A stretch of DNA of 64,000 bases from assembly GCA_028293625.1 (NCBI GenBank), contig JAQGOL010000034.1:1-64000 (forward strand). Reading direction: 5' to 3'. The notes beneath the pieces are model-generated. The model had not been told where the DNA came from. It saw nothing but the letters and a program-made list of their open reading frames with translations, and made no database searches. The DNA comes from Chthoniobacteraceae bacterium. Lineage in GTDB: Bacteria > Verrucomicrobiota > Verrucomicrobiia > Chthoniobacterales > Chthoniobacteraceae. Position 1 is the stretch's first letter. Each line of letters opens with the position of its first letter. The translations under genes were made by a program, and so were the position numbers. Below are positions 17,776 through 28,217 of this stretch, in pieces.

Positions 17776-19518
17776 ATGCACAAAATCTGTCGTAGAGTCC
17801 TTCGTGGAACCGTCGCCGCCCTGCTATTTTCCGGCGTCCCGCTTCGGGCGCAGTTTACCACTCCGCACGTGATCGCCACCCCGGGCGAAGTTTCCGCAAC
17901 GTTGGGCGAAACGACGTTCATCAATCACGGACTTCAGGGGGTTGGGCGAATCTCGGGTAGCGCACTTGACATTTTCGGCGAGACGTTTGGCTCGGTTTCC
18001 AGCCTGCAAGTCACGAACTGGACAAGCAATGCGAGTGGAAGCTACACCGGCACTTTCAACATCCTGCCGGACCGCGGTTACAACAATAATAACGCCGGCG
18101 GTTTTTTCTCGGATTACGCAGCGCGAATCCAGCAGATGGACTTCAGCTTCACGCCGTATACTGGCTCCGCAAGCATTGGTGGTTCGGACCTCGGCTCGCG
18201 CATCGCGGCACAAAACCAGATCACCATTACTTCGCCCATCACCGGGGTGAAGTTCACTTACGCCGATCCGAATACCGGCAACGGATTTGCATTCACGAGC
18301 GGACTTGATCCTGCCGCTGGGCAAAGCACGCTTTTTGGAAACAGTCTGCCGTATGTCTCCAACTATACCGGACAGGCATTTCCCGGCGCGACTGCCAACA
18401 CAACTTACGCGGACATAAACAAGCTCGCCTTGGATGCAGAGGCTCTGGTGCTGAAGGCGGACGGTTCCGGTTATGTCGGCGACGAATACGGAGCGAACAT
18501 TTATTACTTCAACGCGAATAAACAGATTGTCGGTGTCATCACCCCTCCGGATGCGCTCCGGCCGCATAAGGGCACCGGAAGCCCACTGAACTTCAATTCA
18601 ACGACACCTCCTGACAATGGCCGCAGGAACAATCAGGGCTTTGAAGGTGTCGCGCTCAGTCCGGATGGGAAACGGCTCTTCGCGCTGCTGCAAAGCGCCG
18701 CAGTGCAGGATACCAATGGGGCCGCGATGGGTACGCGCACCAACACGCGCATGCTTGTCTATGACGTTGCCGGCAATGCACTGCCGGACGCGCCGGTCGC
18801 TGAGTATGTCATCCAGCTTCCAACTTATACCGCAAACGGCAATGGCGGTGCGGTCAACGCCACCGCCGCGCAAAGTGAGATCATAGCAATTGACGACCAT
18901 CGGTTGCTGGTGCTTTCGCGCGATGCGAACGGGCAAGGAAGTCTCATGACGAATCCTTCGATGTATAAGAGTGTGCTGTTGGTGGATCTCAGCGTCGGAA
19001 CGCCCACCAACATTGCAGGCACGGCTCACGATGCGACTGGCGCGACGGTAACGGCAAGTCCAGGAACCCTCGATTCGAGCATCACGCCGCTGAGCTGGAC
19101 GGAAGCTCTTAATATTCTAAACAGCGCGCAGCTCTCTAAGTTCAACATCGATCTCGACCCAGGTGGAACGAATCAAATAACCAAGCTCACGCTCGGTGAA
19201 AAATGGGAGGGAATGAGCCTTGTTTCGGCCAACGATCCGCTCGCTCCCAATGACTACTTCCTTTTCATCGCCAATGATAACGACTTCCTTACCGGCACAG
19301 GCAAAATGGTCGGTCCCGACGGGACGATTCAAAGCTATGATGCCTGGTCGAATGGTTACGCGGCGAATCGTGTTCCCACCGCTGCAACTGTCGCCGCCAC
19401 GACGGAGAACGATACGATGTTTCTCGCGTATAGGGTGACGGTTGTCCCGGAACCATGCTCCGCCCTGCTAATCAGCGGCGGAGCGGCAGGTTTGCTAGCG
19501 CGGCGGCGGCGGCGGTGA
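17776..19518 (+). CDS. PEP-CTERM protein with phytase/esterase-like domain
   Basis: About 580 residues. The ATG at 17776 follows a GGAAG ribosome site and gives a signal peptide (MHKICRRVLRGTVAALLFSG, ending near LRAQ). An in-frame upstream start at 17713 would bury this signal. The body matches the esterase-like activity of phytase family (PF13449) in layout: FNILPDRGYNNN, LDAEALVLKADGSGYVGDEYGANIYYF, NNQGFEGVALSPDGKRLFALLQ, LVLSRDANGQG and a late LGEKWEGMSLV-ND-YFLFIANDNDF strand pair. The C-terminus VPEPCSALLISGGAAGLLAR plus an Arg run is a PEP-CTERM sorting signal, so the protein should be processed by an exosortase encoded elsewhere. Confidence 0.85.
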   Translation: MHKICRRVLRGTVAALLFSGVPLRAQFTTPHVIATPGEVSATLGETTFINHGLQGVGRISGSALDIFGETFGSVSSLQVTNWTSNASGSYTGTFNILPDRGYNNNNAGGFFSDYAARIQQMDFSFTPYTGSASIGGSDLGSRIAAQNQITITSPITGVKFTYADPNTGNGFAFTSGLDPAAGQSTLFGNSLPYVSNYTGQAFPGATANTTYADINKLALDAEALVLKADGSGYVGDEYGANIYYFNANKQIVGVITPPDALRPHKGTGSPLNFNSTTPPDNGRRNNQGFEGVALSPDGKRLFALLQSAAVQDTNGAAMGTRTNTRMLVYDVAGNALPDAPVAEYVIQLPTYTANGNGGAVNATAAQSEIIAIDDHRLLVLSRDANGQGSLMTNPSMYKSVLLVDLSVGTPTNIAGTAHDATGATVTASPGTLDSSITPLSWTEALNILNSAQLSKFNIDLDPGGTNQITKLTLGEKWEGMSLVSANDPLAPNDYFLFIANDNDFLTGTGKMVGPDGTIQSYDAWSNGYAANRVPTAATVAATTENDTMFLAYRVTVVPEPCSALLISGGAAGLLARRRRR

Positions 19519-19643
19519 AGGGAACAGCGGATCAATCATTTGGTGCGGTTATCTGCGCCAGCGAATGGTCCGGTAAATCGACAGGCTTTGCCACCATGGC
19601 CAGCTGGTTGGCCATCCAAATCCGGCAACCCTGGGGCCGCCCA

Positions 19644-22190
19644 CTAAGCGTTGGGCACTGCGAGCTCTCTTAGGAGTCTTCGCAACTCGTCGATTTGCAC
19701 CGGTTTCACCAGGTGCGCGATGAAACCCGCTTCCGCCGAACGGCGCACGTCCTCGTCGGCGCCATAGCCGGTCAGCGCGATGCCGCGGAGGCCGTATGAC
19801 GCGCGCAGGCTTTTCATGAGTTCAATCCCCGTGCCGTCAGGAAGACCAAGATCCGATATCACGAGATCGAAAGACGCGCTCGCCGCGGCGGCACGGCCCT
19901 CGGCGATGTTTTGCGCGGTGACAATTTGGTGTCCGGCCCGGCTCAGGAGGCGCGTGAGCACCTGAAGCGTCGGCGCGTGGTCTTCGACAAGAAGAAGCCG
20001 CAGCGATATTTCGCGCTCAGAGTCGACATGTCCCTGAGAGCTCTCCCGGGTGGAAGCGGCCACCTGCCCATCGGTGTCAATGGTGCCGGGCAATTCGACC
20101 GTGAATTTTGCGCCTTGCCCGGGACCGGGACTTTCCGCGCGAATCGCTCCGTGGTGTATGTCGACAATCGCGCGAGCGATGGCCAACCCCAGGCCCAGGC
20201 CGCCGAAACGTTGGCCCGATCGATCCTGTTCAAATGGCTCGAAGATGCAGGCAGCCGCCGCAGGCTCGAAACCGATGCCGTTGTCGCCCACCTCAATACA
20301 GACTCGCGATTCGTTCGCGGTATCCGTGGCATCGACGCCATCGAATGAGCGTATATCGACGCGTCCGCCCACAGGCGTGAATTTGACGGCGTTACGGAGC
20401 AGATTCCAAAATACCTGCTGCAATCGTGCGGGGTCGCCGGTGAGATGACTGCGTTCCGCAGTGAGTTCGAGGTGGATGGCGATCTGTTTTGCCTGCGCAT
20501 CCCCACGGACCATGTCCACGACGAGGCCAAGGAGCGAGTGGGCATCGCATGGCTCGACGCGCACGGTGAGCTTGCCATTCACGATGCGTGTCAGGTCGAG
20601 CAGGTCGTCGATCAGTCGTGCCTCCAGAGAGATGTTGCGTTCGATCATCCTGAACTCGTCGCGGATCTCGGGCGGAATGCGCTCGTCGCTCCGATAGGCT
20701 GCGGCAGTCATCAGCACTGGTGTGAGCGGCGTGCGCAATTCGTGGCTGAGCACGGCGAGGAAACGATCTTTGCTGTGATTGGCGATTTCCGCCGCTTCCT
20801 TGGCGTCCCGCAACGCGGCCTCGGTTTGCTTGCTTTCTGTGATGTCGAGATTTGTTCCCACCACCCTTTCGGGCCGCCCGTGAGCGTTTGCCCGGACGGT
20901 TTCCACCGACCGGATGTGCCGGCATTGGCCGTCGTTCGCCCGGCGGATGCGAAACTCGCGACTGGTTTGGCCACCGACTCTTGCCAGCTCCTGCAATATT
21001 GCTTCTCGTTGCGGCAGGTCTTCCGGCACGACGGCCTGGCTCCAGGTGGCATACGGCACAATCCCGTCGGGTGTCGGAGTGACGCCGTAAATCTGAAACA
21101 TCTCGGCATCCCACCTGATCTTGTTGGTGAGAACATTCCACTCCCAAATCCCGACTCCTGTCGCAGAGGTCGCCAGGCGCGTTCTTTCCTCGCTCGCGCG
21201 CAAAGCGGCTTCCGAGCGCGCGCTCGCCGTCACTTCGTGGAAATAGCAGACCACGCCATGCTGCCCGTCGGGCAGGGTGACGCGCTGCGTTTGCCATTCG
21301 TAGGCCCCTTCTTCGCCGAGATCGTGGCGCTGTTCCGCGAACGGCGGCGAAATGTAACGCTCCCCCGTCGCCAGCGTGTGCCGGAAAATCGCGGCGCATT
21401 GCCGCCCGATTTCCGGCCCCCAAATGATCTGCATCACTTCGTTGAAATCGCGGCCGATCAACGGATCGACATTGGCAAAAGTCGGCATCGCTTCGGTGTT
21501 GACCTGTTGCAGCCGGAACTGCGCGTCGACGACGTATACGCCCATGGGCGCCTGCTCGATGAGGGTGGAAAACAGAACCGCGTTCTGGCGCGCGGCCGCT
21601 TCCGCGCGCTTGCGACTGGAGATGTCGATCAGGAAGGACATCCCTTCCGACGGCGAATCATTAAACCGCGTCCCGGCGATGATCAGGGGAATGCGCGACC
21701 CGTCCTTTCGAAAATATTCCTTCTCGTAAGCCGGGGCGAAACCATGTTCCCGAAGGGCACGGATGCCATCCTCGTTGCGTGGCGTCCATTCGGCCGGCGT
21801 CAAGGTCCGAAAGTTCACAACGCCGGCCGCGATGTCGTCCCGCGTGTAACCTGTCATTCGGAGAAACTCTTCGTTGGCGTCGAGGATCAGGCTTCGGTCG
21901 AGATCCCAGCGGATCATGCCGACAACGTTCGATTCAAACACCCGGCGCAGACGGGCCTCACTTCTTTCCAACGCGAGCTGTTCGGCCGTCCTCGGCGCGA
22001 CGTCGGCAAACGTCTGCCCTTCGACAAAACGAGCGGGCTCGTCCGAGTCATCAGGGAACGCTTCGCGCAAGCACCGGATGTCCGGCTCCGCCCGTAGTTC
22101 GGAGTAAATGCGCGCCCATTTTCGCGCCGCCGCGACATAGGCAAAAAAGTCGCGCAGATGCTGCGGCTCAACAAGGGAGTGCGGCTTCAT
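19644..22190 (-). CDS. Hybrid sensor histidine kinase with multiple PAS domains and receiver
   Basis: 848 residues, no membrane segment. After a short N-terminal helical stretch come three PAS/PAC units: about 80-195 (FESNVVGMIRWDLDRSLILDANEEFLRMTGY), 200-320, and 330-455 (ATGVGIWEWNVLTNKIRWD). Next is HisKA with the phospho-His in FLAVLSHELRTPL near residue 483. HATPase follows with the N box (FWNLLRNAVKFT) and G boxes (VGDNGIGF, GGLGLGLAIARAI). The C-terminal receiver (LRLLLVEDH, acceptor Asp in LVISDLGLPDG, Lys in HLVKPVQ) completes a hybrid phosphorelay kinase. It follows two decayed two-component genes on the same strand and begins four bases after the last frame of one of them. Input signal unknown. 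Confidence 0.9.
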   Translation of the reverse strand: MKPHSLVEPQHLRDFFAYVAAARKWARIYSELRAEPDIRCLREAFPDDSDEPARFVEGQTFADVAPRTAEQLALERSEARLRRVFESNVVGMIRWDLDRSLILDANEEFLRMTGYTRDDIAAGVVNFRTLTPAEWTPRNEDGIRALREHGFAPAYEKEYFRKDGSRIPLIIAGTRFNDSPSEGMSFLIDISSRKRAEAAARQNAVLFSTLIEQAPMGVYVVDAQFRLQQVNTEAMPTFANVDPLIGRDFNEVMQIIWGPEIGRQCAAIFRHTLATGERYISPPFAEQRHDLGEEGAYEWQTQRVTLPDGQHGVVCYFHEVTASARSEAALRASEERTRLATSATGVGIWEWNVLTNKIRWDAEMFQIYGVTPTPDGIVPYATWSQAVVPEDLPQREAILQELARVGGQTSREFRIRRANDGQCRHIRSVETVRANAHGRPERVVGTNLDITESKQTEAALRDAKEAAEIANHSKDRFLAVLSHELRTPLTPVLMTAAAYRSDERIPPEIRDEFRMIERNISLEARLIDDLLDLTRIVNGKLTVRVEPCDAHSLLGLVVDMVRGDAQAKQIAIHLELTAERSHLTGDPARLQQVFWNLLRNAVKFTPVGGRVDIRSFDGVDATDTANESRVCIEVGDNGIGFEPAAAACIFEPFEQDRSGQRFGGLGLGLAIARAIVDIHHGAIRAESPGPGQGAKFTVELPGTIDTDGQVAASTRESSQGHVDSEREISLRLLLVEDHAPTLQVLTRLLSRAGHQIVTAQNIAEGRAAAASASFDLVISDLGLPDGTGIELMKSLRASYGLRGIALTGYGADEDVRRSAEAGFIAHLVKPVQIDELRRLLRELAVPNA

Positions 22191-22193
22191 CGA

Positions 22194-22467
22194 TCATTTC
22201 GAGCCCGAGCCATACCAATTGCCGAAACCAAGGCACAAGGAGTCTGGCTGCTGATGACCAATGTCCTTGGATTGAGAAGCGGGTAGGTCAAAGTGGTGCG
22301 GCAATTCCGGGCGCAGACTATCCGCCGATCCGGCCGCGACAATGCCTGATTTTGCTTTGTTGCCACCTTCTTCGATGATAGCGCAAATGTCGGCTCGAGC
22401 CTTTAAGTAACATCTGCTGGATATCCGCGCGGTCATCGATGATCAGGACGTGAAAGGCCTTACTCAT
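22194..22467 (-). pseudogene. Response regulator remnant
   Basis: ATG 22467 opens MSKAFHVLIIDDRADIQQMLLK, the start of a receiver domain with its acidic pair. After about 22 codons the frame is lost. The adjacent frame continues with ARADICAIIEEGGNKAKSG and SLRPELPHHF and then ends at 22194 without the phosphorylation Asp or the conserved Lys. The start overlaps the stop of the preceding remnant by ATGA, so the two were once translationally coupled. Confidence 0.65.
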
Positions 22468-23199
22468 GGGCGCAGTGGCGGGATAGGCGGCGGGACGCCG
22501 GCGCCGAGCCAGCCGTCGGAAATTTCCCGAAGGATTTGCATATGCGCGGGGTAAGCAACGGGCTTGGTGTGATAGGCGTCGACGCCCGTGGCGGAGCAGA
22601 ATTCGAGATCGCGCGAATCCGCCGACGTACTGAGGACAACAAAGATTTCCCGCGCGCGAATCCGTCGCAGTTTAAGATCGGCAGCGGCAGCAGGATGGTC
22701 AGCTCGTTGGCACTTCCTGACGCCGCGCGGCTACGATCTCCGCGGCTTCCTCGACAACTTCGTGCAAATTGACAGGTTCAAAATTGAGCGTCGCCCGGCC
22801 GACCCGCGAGAAGTGCAACAAGGAATCAAGGAGCATATCCATCCGCACCGTCAGCCGCATCAACCCCTCGAGACGTTTGCGACTGTTGCCATCCACGGCC
22901 GCGGCCCTTTCCAGCAGTTGATTCGCGTAATTGGAGACGCCGCGCAACGGCTCCTTCAAGTCATGGCTGGCTACATAGGCGGACGCGTCGAGCTCCTCAT
23001 TGCTGCGCGCGAGTTCCGCGTTGAGTTCGCCAAGTTGCTGAGAAACAAAGTTTTGGCATCCGGTCGTGACTGCGAGGAGTCGCAACAAAAGGCCCGGGTT
23101 ATTATGCCATCGATTGGTCTCATACCACGCGGCACGCCATGATACCTCCAATCGCGCTGTTGAAATGCAAATACCGTTTCCTGGCAAAAAGATGCCCAA
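22464..23199 (-). pseudogene. Deleted histidine kinase joined to an Rcp1-like receiver tail
   Basis: The 5' part (23199-22715) reads ELARSNEELDASAYVASHDL followed by KEPLRGVSNYANQLLE, with the phospho-His, and continues to LHFSRVGRATLNFEPVNLHE. This is the dimerisation region of phytochrome-type kinases. Its sensor part and whole ATPase domain are missing. Near 22715-22730 another frame takes over with ADLKLRRIRAREIFVVLSTS, then GVDAYHTKPVAYPAHMQILRE and ISDGWL. This is the C-terminal half of an Rcp1-like response regulator, which normally follows such kinases. One internal deletion of both the ATPase domain and the receiver N-terminus explains the join. Confidence 0.7.
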
Positions 23200-23470
23200 T
23201 GGCCTGCATACATTCGATAGGCCTCTTTTTCGTAGACCACCGCGAGCCTCATTTCATAGAGTGCCCTTTTTTATCAGTCTGCTTATTTAGATCGTTATTT
23301 TGTCCATTCCTATCTCCCCGCTTAGCTCCCACTCTGAACGCAACCACACGGCCAGCCCATCGGCCGGCAGGTTCACTTGTGCGTCCAAGCCTGACGCAGC
23401 CGGCGCGTTTGCGTTTGCAACCTCAACAGGTGCCGCAGTTCCCGCCTGCCGCTCATTAAAAGGCCATCCC

Positions 23471-26400
23471 GTGGTTCAGCGCTGGATTTTGCTTCTTTCT
23501 CTCTTCGTTCTCAGCATGCGGGCGCTCGCTGCCGTCCCTGAGATAACTGCTCTCGATCCGGCCAAGGCTCCCTTTGGTTCCAAAATTCTGCTCCGAGGCC
23601 ACGGCTTTACCGGAACTGAGCAAGTGACTTTTGTGCAGTTTCCCGGGCGCGTCTACTTGCCTGCTTCATTCCGGGAGATTTCTGACAGCGTCATTGAGGT
23701 CGTTGTCCCCTCGCCCAATCCTTCTTCTGGGAAAATGGCTGTAATGATTAAAGCGGCCGGGGGCGTGACCATTACAATTGCGCCTGAAACCCAAAGATTG
23801 AACGGCACAACATCCGTCGGAAATGGCGGCCAGCTATTCGTGGCGAAAGCGGGGGCTAACATTGTATTCTGGGGATCCGGCAGCTGTATATGCCTGATGG
23901 AAGCCGGATCGAGCTTTTCGGGAACCGCAGGCGGCGGCAACCTCTACTTAGTCGCGGCCGGCGCCACCCTGGGACCTACCGCCCTCACATCCGGAGGCAA
24001 CACAGCCTATGTGGCGGAAGGCGCGATATTTAATGGACCCAACGGCACTGCTGTGCCAGCGGTCATTGGGAGTTACATTCCAGCGCTTTTTGAAGAGGAT
24101 TTGGTAACCAGCCCACTTACCCTCACCGATCCGGTCGCCAATCATGCTTATCTCGACCCGATTCCAGTAAGCTTCAGCCTTCCCGAAGCAGCGCTTGCAG
24201 GTTCCCTTAAACTGACCTTCAACGATGGGATCGCGACGCGCGTTTTAACGCTGGGAAGTTCAGAAGAAGTAGCAGGAACCCACAGCTTCAGCTTTCAGTC
24301 GGCCAATCCGACCTCCAGTCCCATGATCGCCAGCGGGCCTGCCATCCCGAACGGCCTCTACACTGTCGAGCTTTCTTATCAGGACGTATTTGGTCATCCT
24401 GCGGTTTCCGCGCAACGTTTCAATGTCAGGATCGCTACAAGTGCGCCTGTCCTCACCCTGGGCACAGGCAGCCTGGCTTATTCTGAAAACAGTCCTGCCT
24501 TGGCAATTGCACCTGCCGGATCGGCAGCTGATGCCGCCTGGAATGAAGGCAGACTGGAAGTGAGCATCAGCGCCAACGTTTCCAGCCAGGACTCGCTCTC
24601 AATCAAGACCGGGGACGGCCTGAGCGTAATTGCAAACAGCCTCTTTGATGAGGGCATACTCTTCGGCAGCCTGAATACCAATGGGGGCGTGCTCACAGGA
24701 CCGGGCACGCTGACTGTGACCTTTAATGGCAATGCCAACGATAGCCGGGTACAAAAACTGATCAGGGCAATCGCCTTCGGCAACTCGTCCAACGATCCAA
24801 TCCCCGGGGAGCGCATCGTTACATTCACCCTGATAAACCAAGTTGGTTTAAGCACCACGGCTCTCCGCATTGTCAAGCTCGCCGCCGTGAATGATGCACC
24901 GGCTTTAAGTTCACCGGGCGGAATCATCTCCTTTATTGAAGGAAACAATTTTGTTTCCAATCCGGTCCTTGTCAGCAGCGGCATCCTGGTGAGCGATCCC
25001 GATAACTCCACTCTGGCCAGTGGGACGGTTGCCATCGGCACGAATTACCTGAGCTCCGAGGATCTTCTTGGGTTTACCTATAACCAGGCCACCATGGGGA
25101 ACATTGATGGCAGTTTCGACTCCGGGACAGGTGTGCTCACATTAAGCTCACCGGGCGCGACGGCTACCACCAGCCAATGGCAGGCCGCGCTGCGGACGGT
25201 TACCTACACAAATCTCTCGGAAAGCCCTGGCACGTCAATCCGAGCAATCAGTTTTACGGTAAGCGATAACCAGACATCTGGACTATCCGTCACGCAAATA
25301 CTTAACGTCGTCTCGATCAATGACACTCCCTTGTCGGCTGGCCAAAGCCTCACCACGGACGAAGATACAGCCAAGGCGATTACTCTCGCGGGCAGCGACG
25401 TCGACAGTTCCTATTTGAATTATCAGATTGTTGCGCAGCCTCAACATGGTTTCCTTAGCGGGACCGCGCCCAATCTCAACTACATTCCGGAGTTGAATTA
25501 CCGTGGAAGCGATTCGTTTAGCTTTAAGGTTGGTGACGGGTCGACTTTTTCAAATCCCGCCACCGTCACCATTTCGGTCGAGGATATCAATGACGAGCCG
25601 ACGCTATCGGCCCTGCCGGACGTTCAGATTAGTGAGAACGCAGATACACGAATCATTCCGCTTTCGGGTATATCCACCGGTGCGTCGAATGAATCGCAAA
25701 CGCTGAAGGTGACTGCGGTTTCAAGCAATCCCTCTCTGTTTGCTGACTTATCCGTGACCTATACCAGCGCGGAGCCTAACGGTCTTCTTAGTTTCAAGCC
25801 CGCCCCCAACGCAAACGGCACCACGACAATCACGGTCACCGTCGACGATGGTGCGGCTTCGAATCATACTCTATCGCGCACTTTCAGCGTCAGCGTGGCG
25901 CCGATCAACAACGCGCCCAGCTTTCTCTTTGGCGCAGATCTCTTTGTGGCGCGTGATGCCGGGGCTCAGATTTTTCCGGAATGGGCGGGTGATATCACGC
26001 CTGGCCCGGCAAACGAGGCAAGCCAGGGCGTGCAATTCATTGTCACTGCGAATCAACCCGATCTTTTCAGTGCACAACCTACGATCTCGCCTGATGGCAC
26101 CTTGCGCTTTACGCCGGCTGCGGATGGCAGCGGCACGGCGACTGTTCAGGTGGTGATCATCGACAATGGCGGCACGGCCAACGGCGGTGTCGATACAAGC
26201 TCGCCAAAAACCTTTCATATTGCGATTACCAGCAACGCGGAGGAGTCCGGTATCTATGCCGGTTTGTTGCGGGCAGATCCTTCCGTTGCTCCCGCTAACA
26301 AAAGAGCGGGAGTCATCCGGCTGGCAGTCAAACGTGGCGGTCTATTTAGCGGCGTTGTGCGCATCGCCGGAAACGCTTTTCCATTGCGCGGCTACTTCGA

Positions 26401-27340
26401 TCAGGGCGGCACGGCGCATTTTAGGAAAGGCGCCGGCACGGAACTTGTCCTAACCAAGATTCCCAGGCTCGCACTCACACTTCAGCTCGACGTCGCCGGC
26501 AATACCGGCCAGCTGCTCGGCATCGTGACCGAGGAGTCCGCGCCATTCGCTGTCGTGGAGGCAGACCGGGCTCTTTACACTGCAGACAAAAATGCATCAC
26601 CACCTTATTTGCGTCTGCCGGACGCACTGGCTGGGCCTTACACCGTCCGGTTTTCTGTCAACGAATCCGCACTCGACCCGGCTCGGCTTCCTCATGGCTA
26701 CGGTATAGCCGCTGTAAATGTTCGCTCCGACGGCAGCGTCCGCCTTGCAGGAACGCTCGCAGATGGCACCCCCATCTCCTGCGCCAGCGCGCTTTCAAAA
26801 AACAATCGATGGCCCCTCTACGCGGCGTTCGCCCGGGGAGACGGATCAATCAGCGGATATGTGCAGTTTCAGGACGTTCCGGCAGCTGACGATCTGGACG
26901 GACGCAACCTGTATTGGTTTAGTCCGGAACAGCCAGGCGCGAAACGTTACCCGCTCGGTTGGGCTGACGGCTTAAAAACGGAGCTGATCGGTTCAAAATT
27001 CGTGATGCCGGCCTCTGCGCGTTCCAATGAGAATGCGAGTTTCCCCCTTCCCGACAGCACCGCTGAGCTCATGCTTGCCGGCGGCGGGCTGCCTGAAAGC
27101 GGACTTTCCAAAGCAATCAGCATCAGTCGGCGAAATGTCGGGAGCGTCATTACGCCCGGAGCCGAGCGGTTGAAGATTAACTTTAACCGCAACGGCTATT
27201 TTTCAGGCAGTTTCCTTTATCCGGAGACGCAACTGGCAACCAAGTTTCGGGGAGTGATTTTGCAAAAGCAGGAGGTTGGCTCCGGTTTTTTCCTTGGACC
27301 CACCCAGAGTGGCGCAGTGACCATAGAAGCCACGCAATAG
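23471..27340 (+). CDS. Large secreted cadherin-like/IPT-TIG surface protein
   Basis: About 1289 residues from GTG 23471, which has an AAAAGG ribosome site and gives a signal peptide (VVQRWILLLSLFVLSMRALA). The frame is open from 23300, but those 57 residues are not signal-like. Domain order: an IPT/TIG domain (ITALDPAKAPFGSKILLRGHGFTGTEQVTF, residues ~25-110); a low-complexity Gly/Ala strand region; then several cadherin-like or Ig-like tandem modules, such as DTPLSAGQSLTTDEDTAKAI and LNYIPELNYRGSDSFSFKV, which are typical of tandem-95 repeats. The last ~300 residues (ESGIYAGLLRADPS, FSGVVRIAGNAFPLRG, LAGTLADGTPISC) form a different beta-rich region. Probably exported to the surface for adhesion or polymer binding. 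It stands alone. Confidence 0.8.
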   Translation: MVQRWILLLSLFVLSMRALAAVPEITALDPAKAPFGSKILLRGHGFTGTEQVTFVQFPGRVYLPASFREISDSVIEVVVPSPNPSSGKMAVMIKAAGGVTITIAPETQRLNGTTSVGNGGQLFVAKAGANIVFWGSGSCICLMEAGSSFSGTAGGGNLYLVAAGATLGPTALTSGGNTAYVAEGAIFNGPNGTAVPAVIGSYIPALFEEDLVTSPLTLTDPVANHAYLDPIPVSFSLPEAALAGSLKLTFNDGIATRVLTLGSSEEVAGTHSFSFQSANPTSSPMIASGPAIPNGLYTVELSYQDVFGHPAVSAQRFNVRIATSAPVLTLGTGSLAYSENSPALAIAPAGSAADAAWNEGRLEVSISANVSSQDSLSIKTGDGLSVIANSLFDEGILFGSLNTNGGVLTGPGTLTVTFNGNANDSRVQKLIRAIAFGNSSNDPIPGERIVTFTLINQVGLSTTALRIVKLAAVNDAPALSSPGGIISFIEGNNFVSNPVLVSSGILVSDPDNSTLASGTVAIGTNYLSSEDLLGFTYNQATMGNIDGSFDSGTGVLTLSSPGATATTSQWQAALRTVTYTNLSESPGTSIRAISFTVSDNQTSGLSVTQILNVVSINDTPLSAGQSLTTDEDTAKAITLAGSDVDSSYLNYQIVAQPQHGFLSGTAPNLNYIPELNYRGSDSFSFKVGDGSTFSNPATVTISVEDINDEPTLSALPDVQISENADTRIIPLSGISTGASNESQTLKVTAVSSNPSLFADLSVTYTSAEPNGLLSFKPAPNANGTTTITVTVDDGAASNHTLSRTFSVSVAPINNAPSFLFGADLFVARDAGAQIFPEWAGDITPGPANEASQGVQFIVTANQPDLFSAQPTISPDGTLRFTPAADGSGTATVQVVIIDNGGTANGGVDTSSPKTFHIAITSNAEESGIYAGLLRADPSVAPANKRAGVIRLAVKRGGLFSGVVRIAGNAFPLRGYFDQGGTAHFRKGAGTELVLTKIPRLALTLQLDVAGNTGQLLGIVTEESAPFAVVEADRALYTADKNASPPYLRLPDALAGPYTVRFSVNESALDPARLPHGYGIAAVNVRSDGSVRLAGTLADGTPISCASALSKNNRWPLYAAFARGDGSISGYVQFQDVPAADDLDGRNLYWFSPEQPGAKRYPLGWADGLKTELIGSKFVMPASARSNENASFPLPDSTAELMLAGGGLPESGLSKAISISRRNVGSVITPGAERLKINFNRNGYFSGSFLYPETQLATKFRGVILQKQEVGSGFFLGPTQSGAVTIEATQ

Positions 27341-27552
27341 TATCGCCAACTTACGCCGAGTTTTCGCGGATTCTCCGGAAAACCGAGCGGACTTTGGGCC
27401 TTCACTTTGCGCCATTCCGAGCGATCGCTGAATGGTCGTTTTGTTACAAGAAATGTCCCGGTCGCGCCAAACGCGGCGCTCTACGATTTCGGTTAGCTTT
27501 TGGAGATCTTGTGAATTAACCAAACATGGATTCTTGTCAGGCTACTGTTTCC

Positions 27553-28062
27553 ATGAAAAACATCGTCTTCACCGTCGTTCTGTTAACCTGCCTGCATAGC
27601 GTAATCCATGGGGAAACAGTCGAAATGACAGCCGGCCCGGATTTTACCGTAAGCTACGATCCGGGCACATGGAAGCCCCTGGCGCCTCTCAGAAGGCCGG
27701 AACCCGGTGCGTTTCAATCGATGACCTGGGCATTTCAGAGCACCGAGTGGGCAGAGATCACGATAACCAGCCACCCCGAACCGAAGAAGGAAGCTGAATT
27801 TAAACAGGAGGTGCTTGATGCCCAAAAATTTAGAGGAGATCCGGCTGAATTCGTGCGCGAGCGCAGAGAATCTATTGCCGGCCAGGAGTGGTTGGTTCTC
27901 GAGTTCCGCAATCCAAACACGCGCCCTGCGCGGAGCGAGATCCACTATTTTCTACCGGCTGCGGACGGTTATGCCACGCTCTTCCTTGTTGCCGAGGAGG
28001 CCAGCCTGCCAACGCATCGTGGAGCAATCGATGCATTGATTCATACGATCCGGCTTAAATAA
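27553..28062 (+). CDS. Small exported protein of unknown function
   Basis: About 169 residues starting MKNIVFTVVLLTCLHSVIHG, a clear Sec signal peptide; this supports ATG 27553 over an open start at 27526. The mature part (DFTVSYDPGTWKPL, WAEITITSHPEPKKE, IAGQEWLVLEFRNPN, YATLFLVAEEASLPTHRGAIDALIHTIRL) resembles the single-domain DcrB/PsbP-like fold in which a short protein surveys fit of a curved beta sheet. That likeness is only at the level of pattern. No partner gene is evident, and the next gene begins 155 bp downstream. Confidence 0.6.
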   Translation: MKNIVFTVVLLTCLHSVIHGETVEMTAGPDFTVSYDPGTWKPLAPLRRPEPGAFQSMTWAFQSTEWAEITITSHPEPKKEAEFKQEVLDAQKFRGDPAEFVRERRESIAGQEWLVLEFRNPNTRPARSEIHYFLPAADGYATLFLVAEEASLPTHRGAIDALIHTIRLK

Positions 28063-28217
28063 AATCAGGCCTAAACGAGGTCGGAGAAAAGCATGCCGCT
28101 CTTCGTCTGCTCAATCGACTGCCAGGAACCGATTGCTCGATTGCAGTGAAAAAAATGGAGCGTGCTTGCAGCGGGTTGACGTTTGATTACAGCAATGCCA
28201 ACACTGCTTTGGACCTC

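Noticed and set aside
20445-22097. Plus-strand 550-codon frame opposite the hybrid kinase
   Set aside because: Shadow; the minus frame contains complete PAS, HisKA, HATPase and receiver domains.
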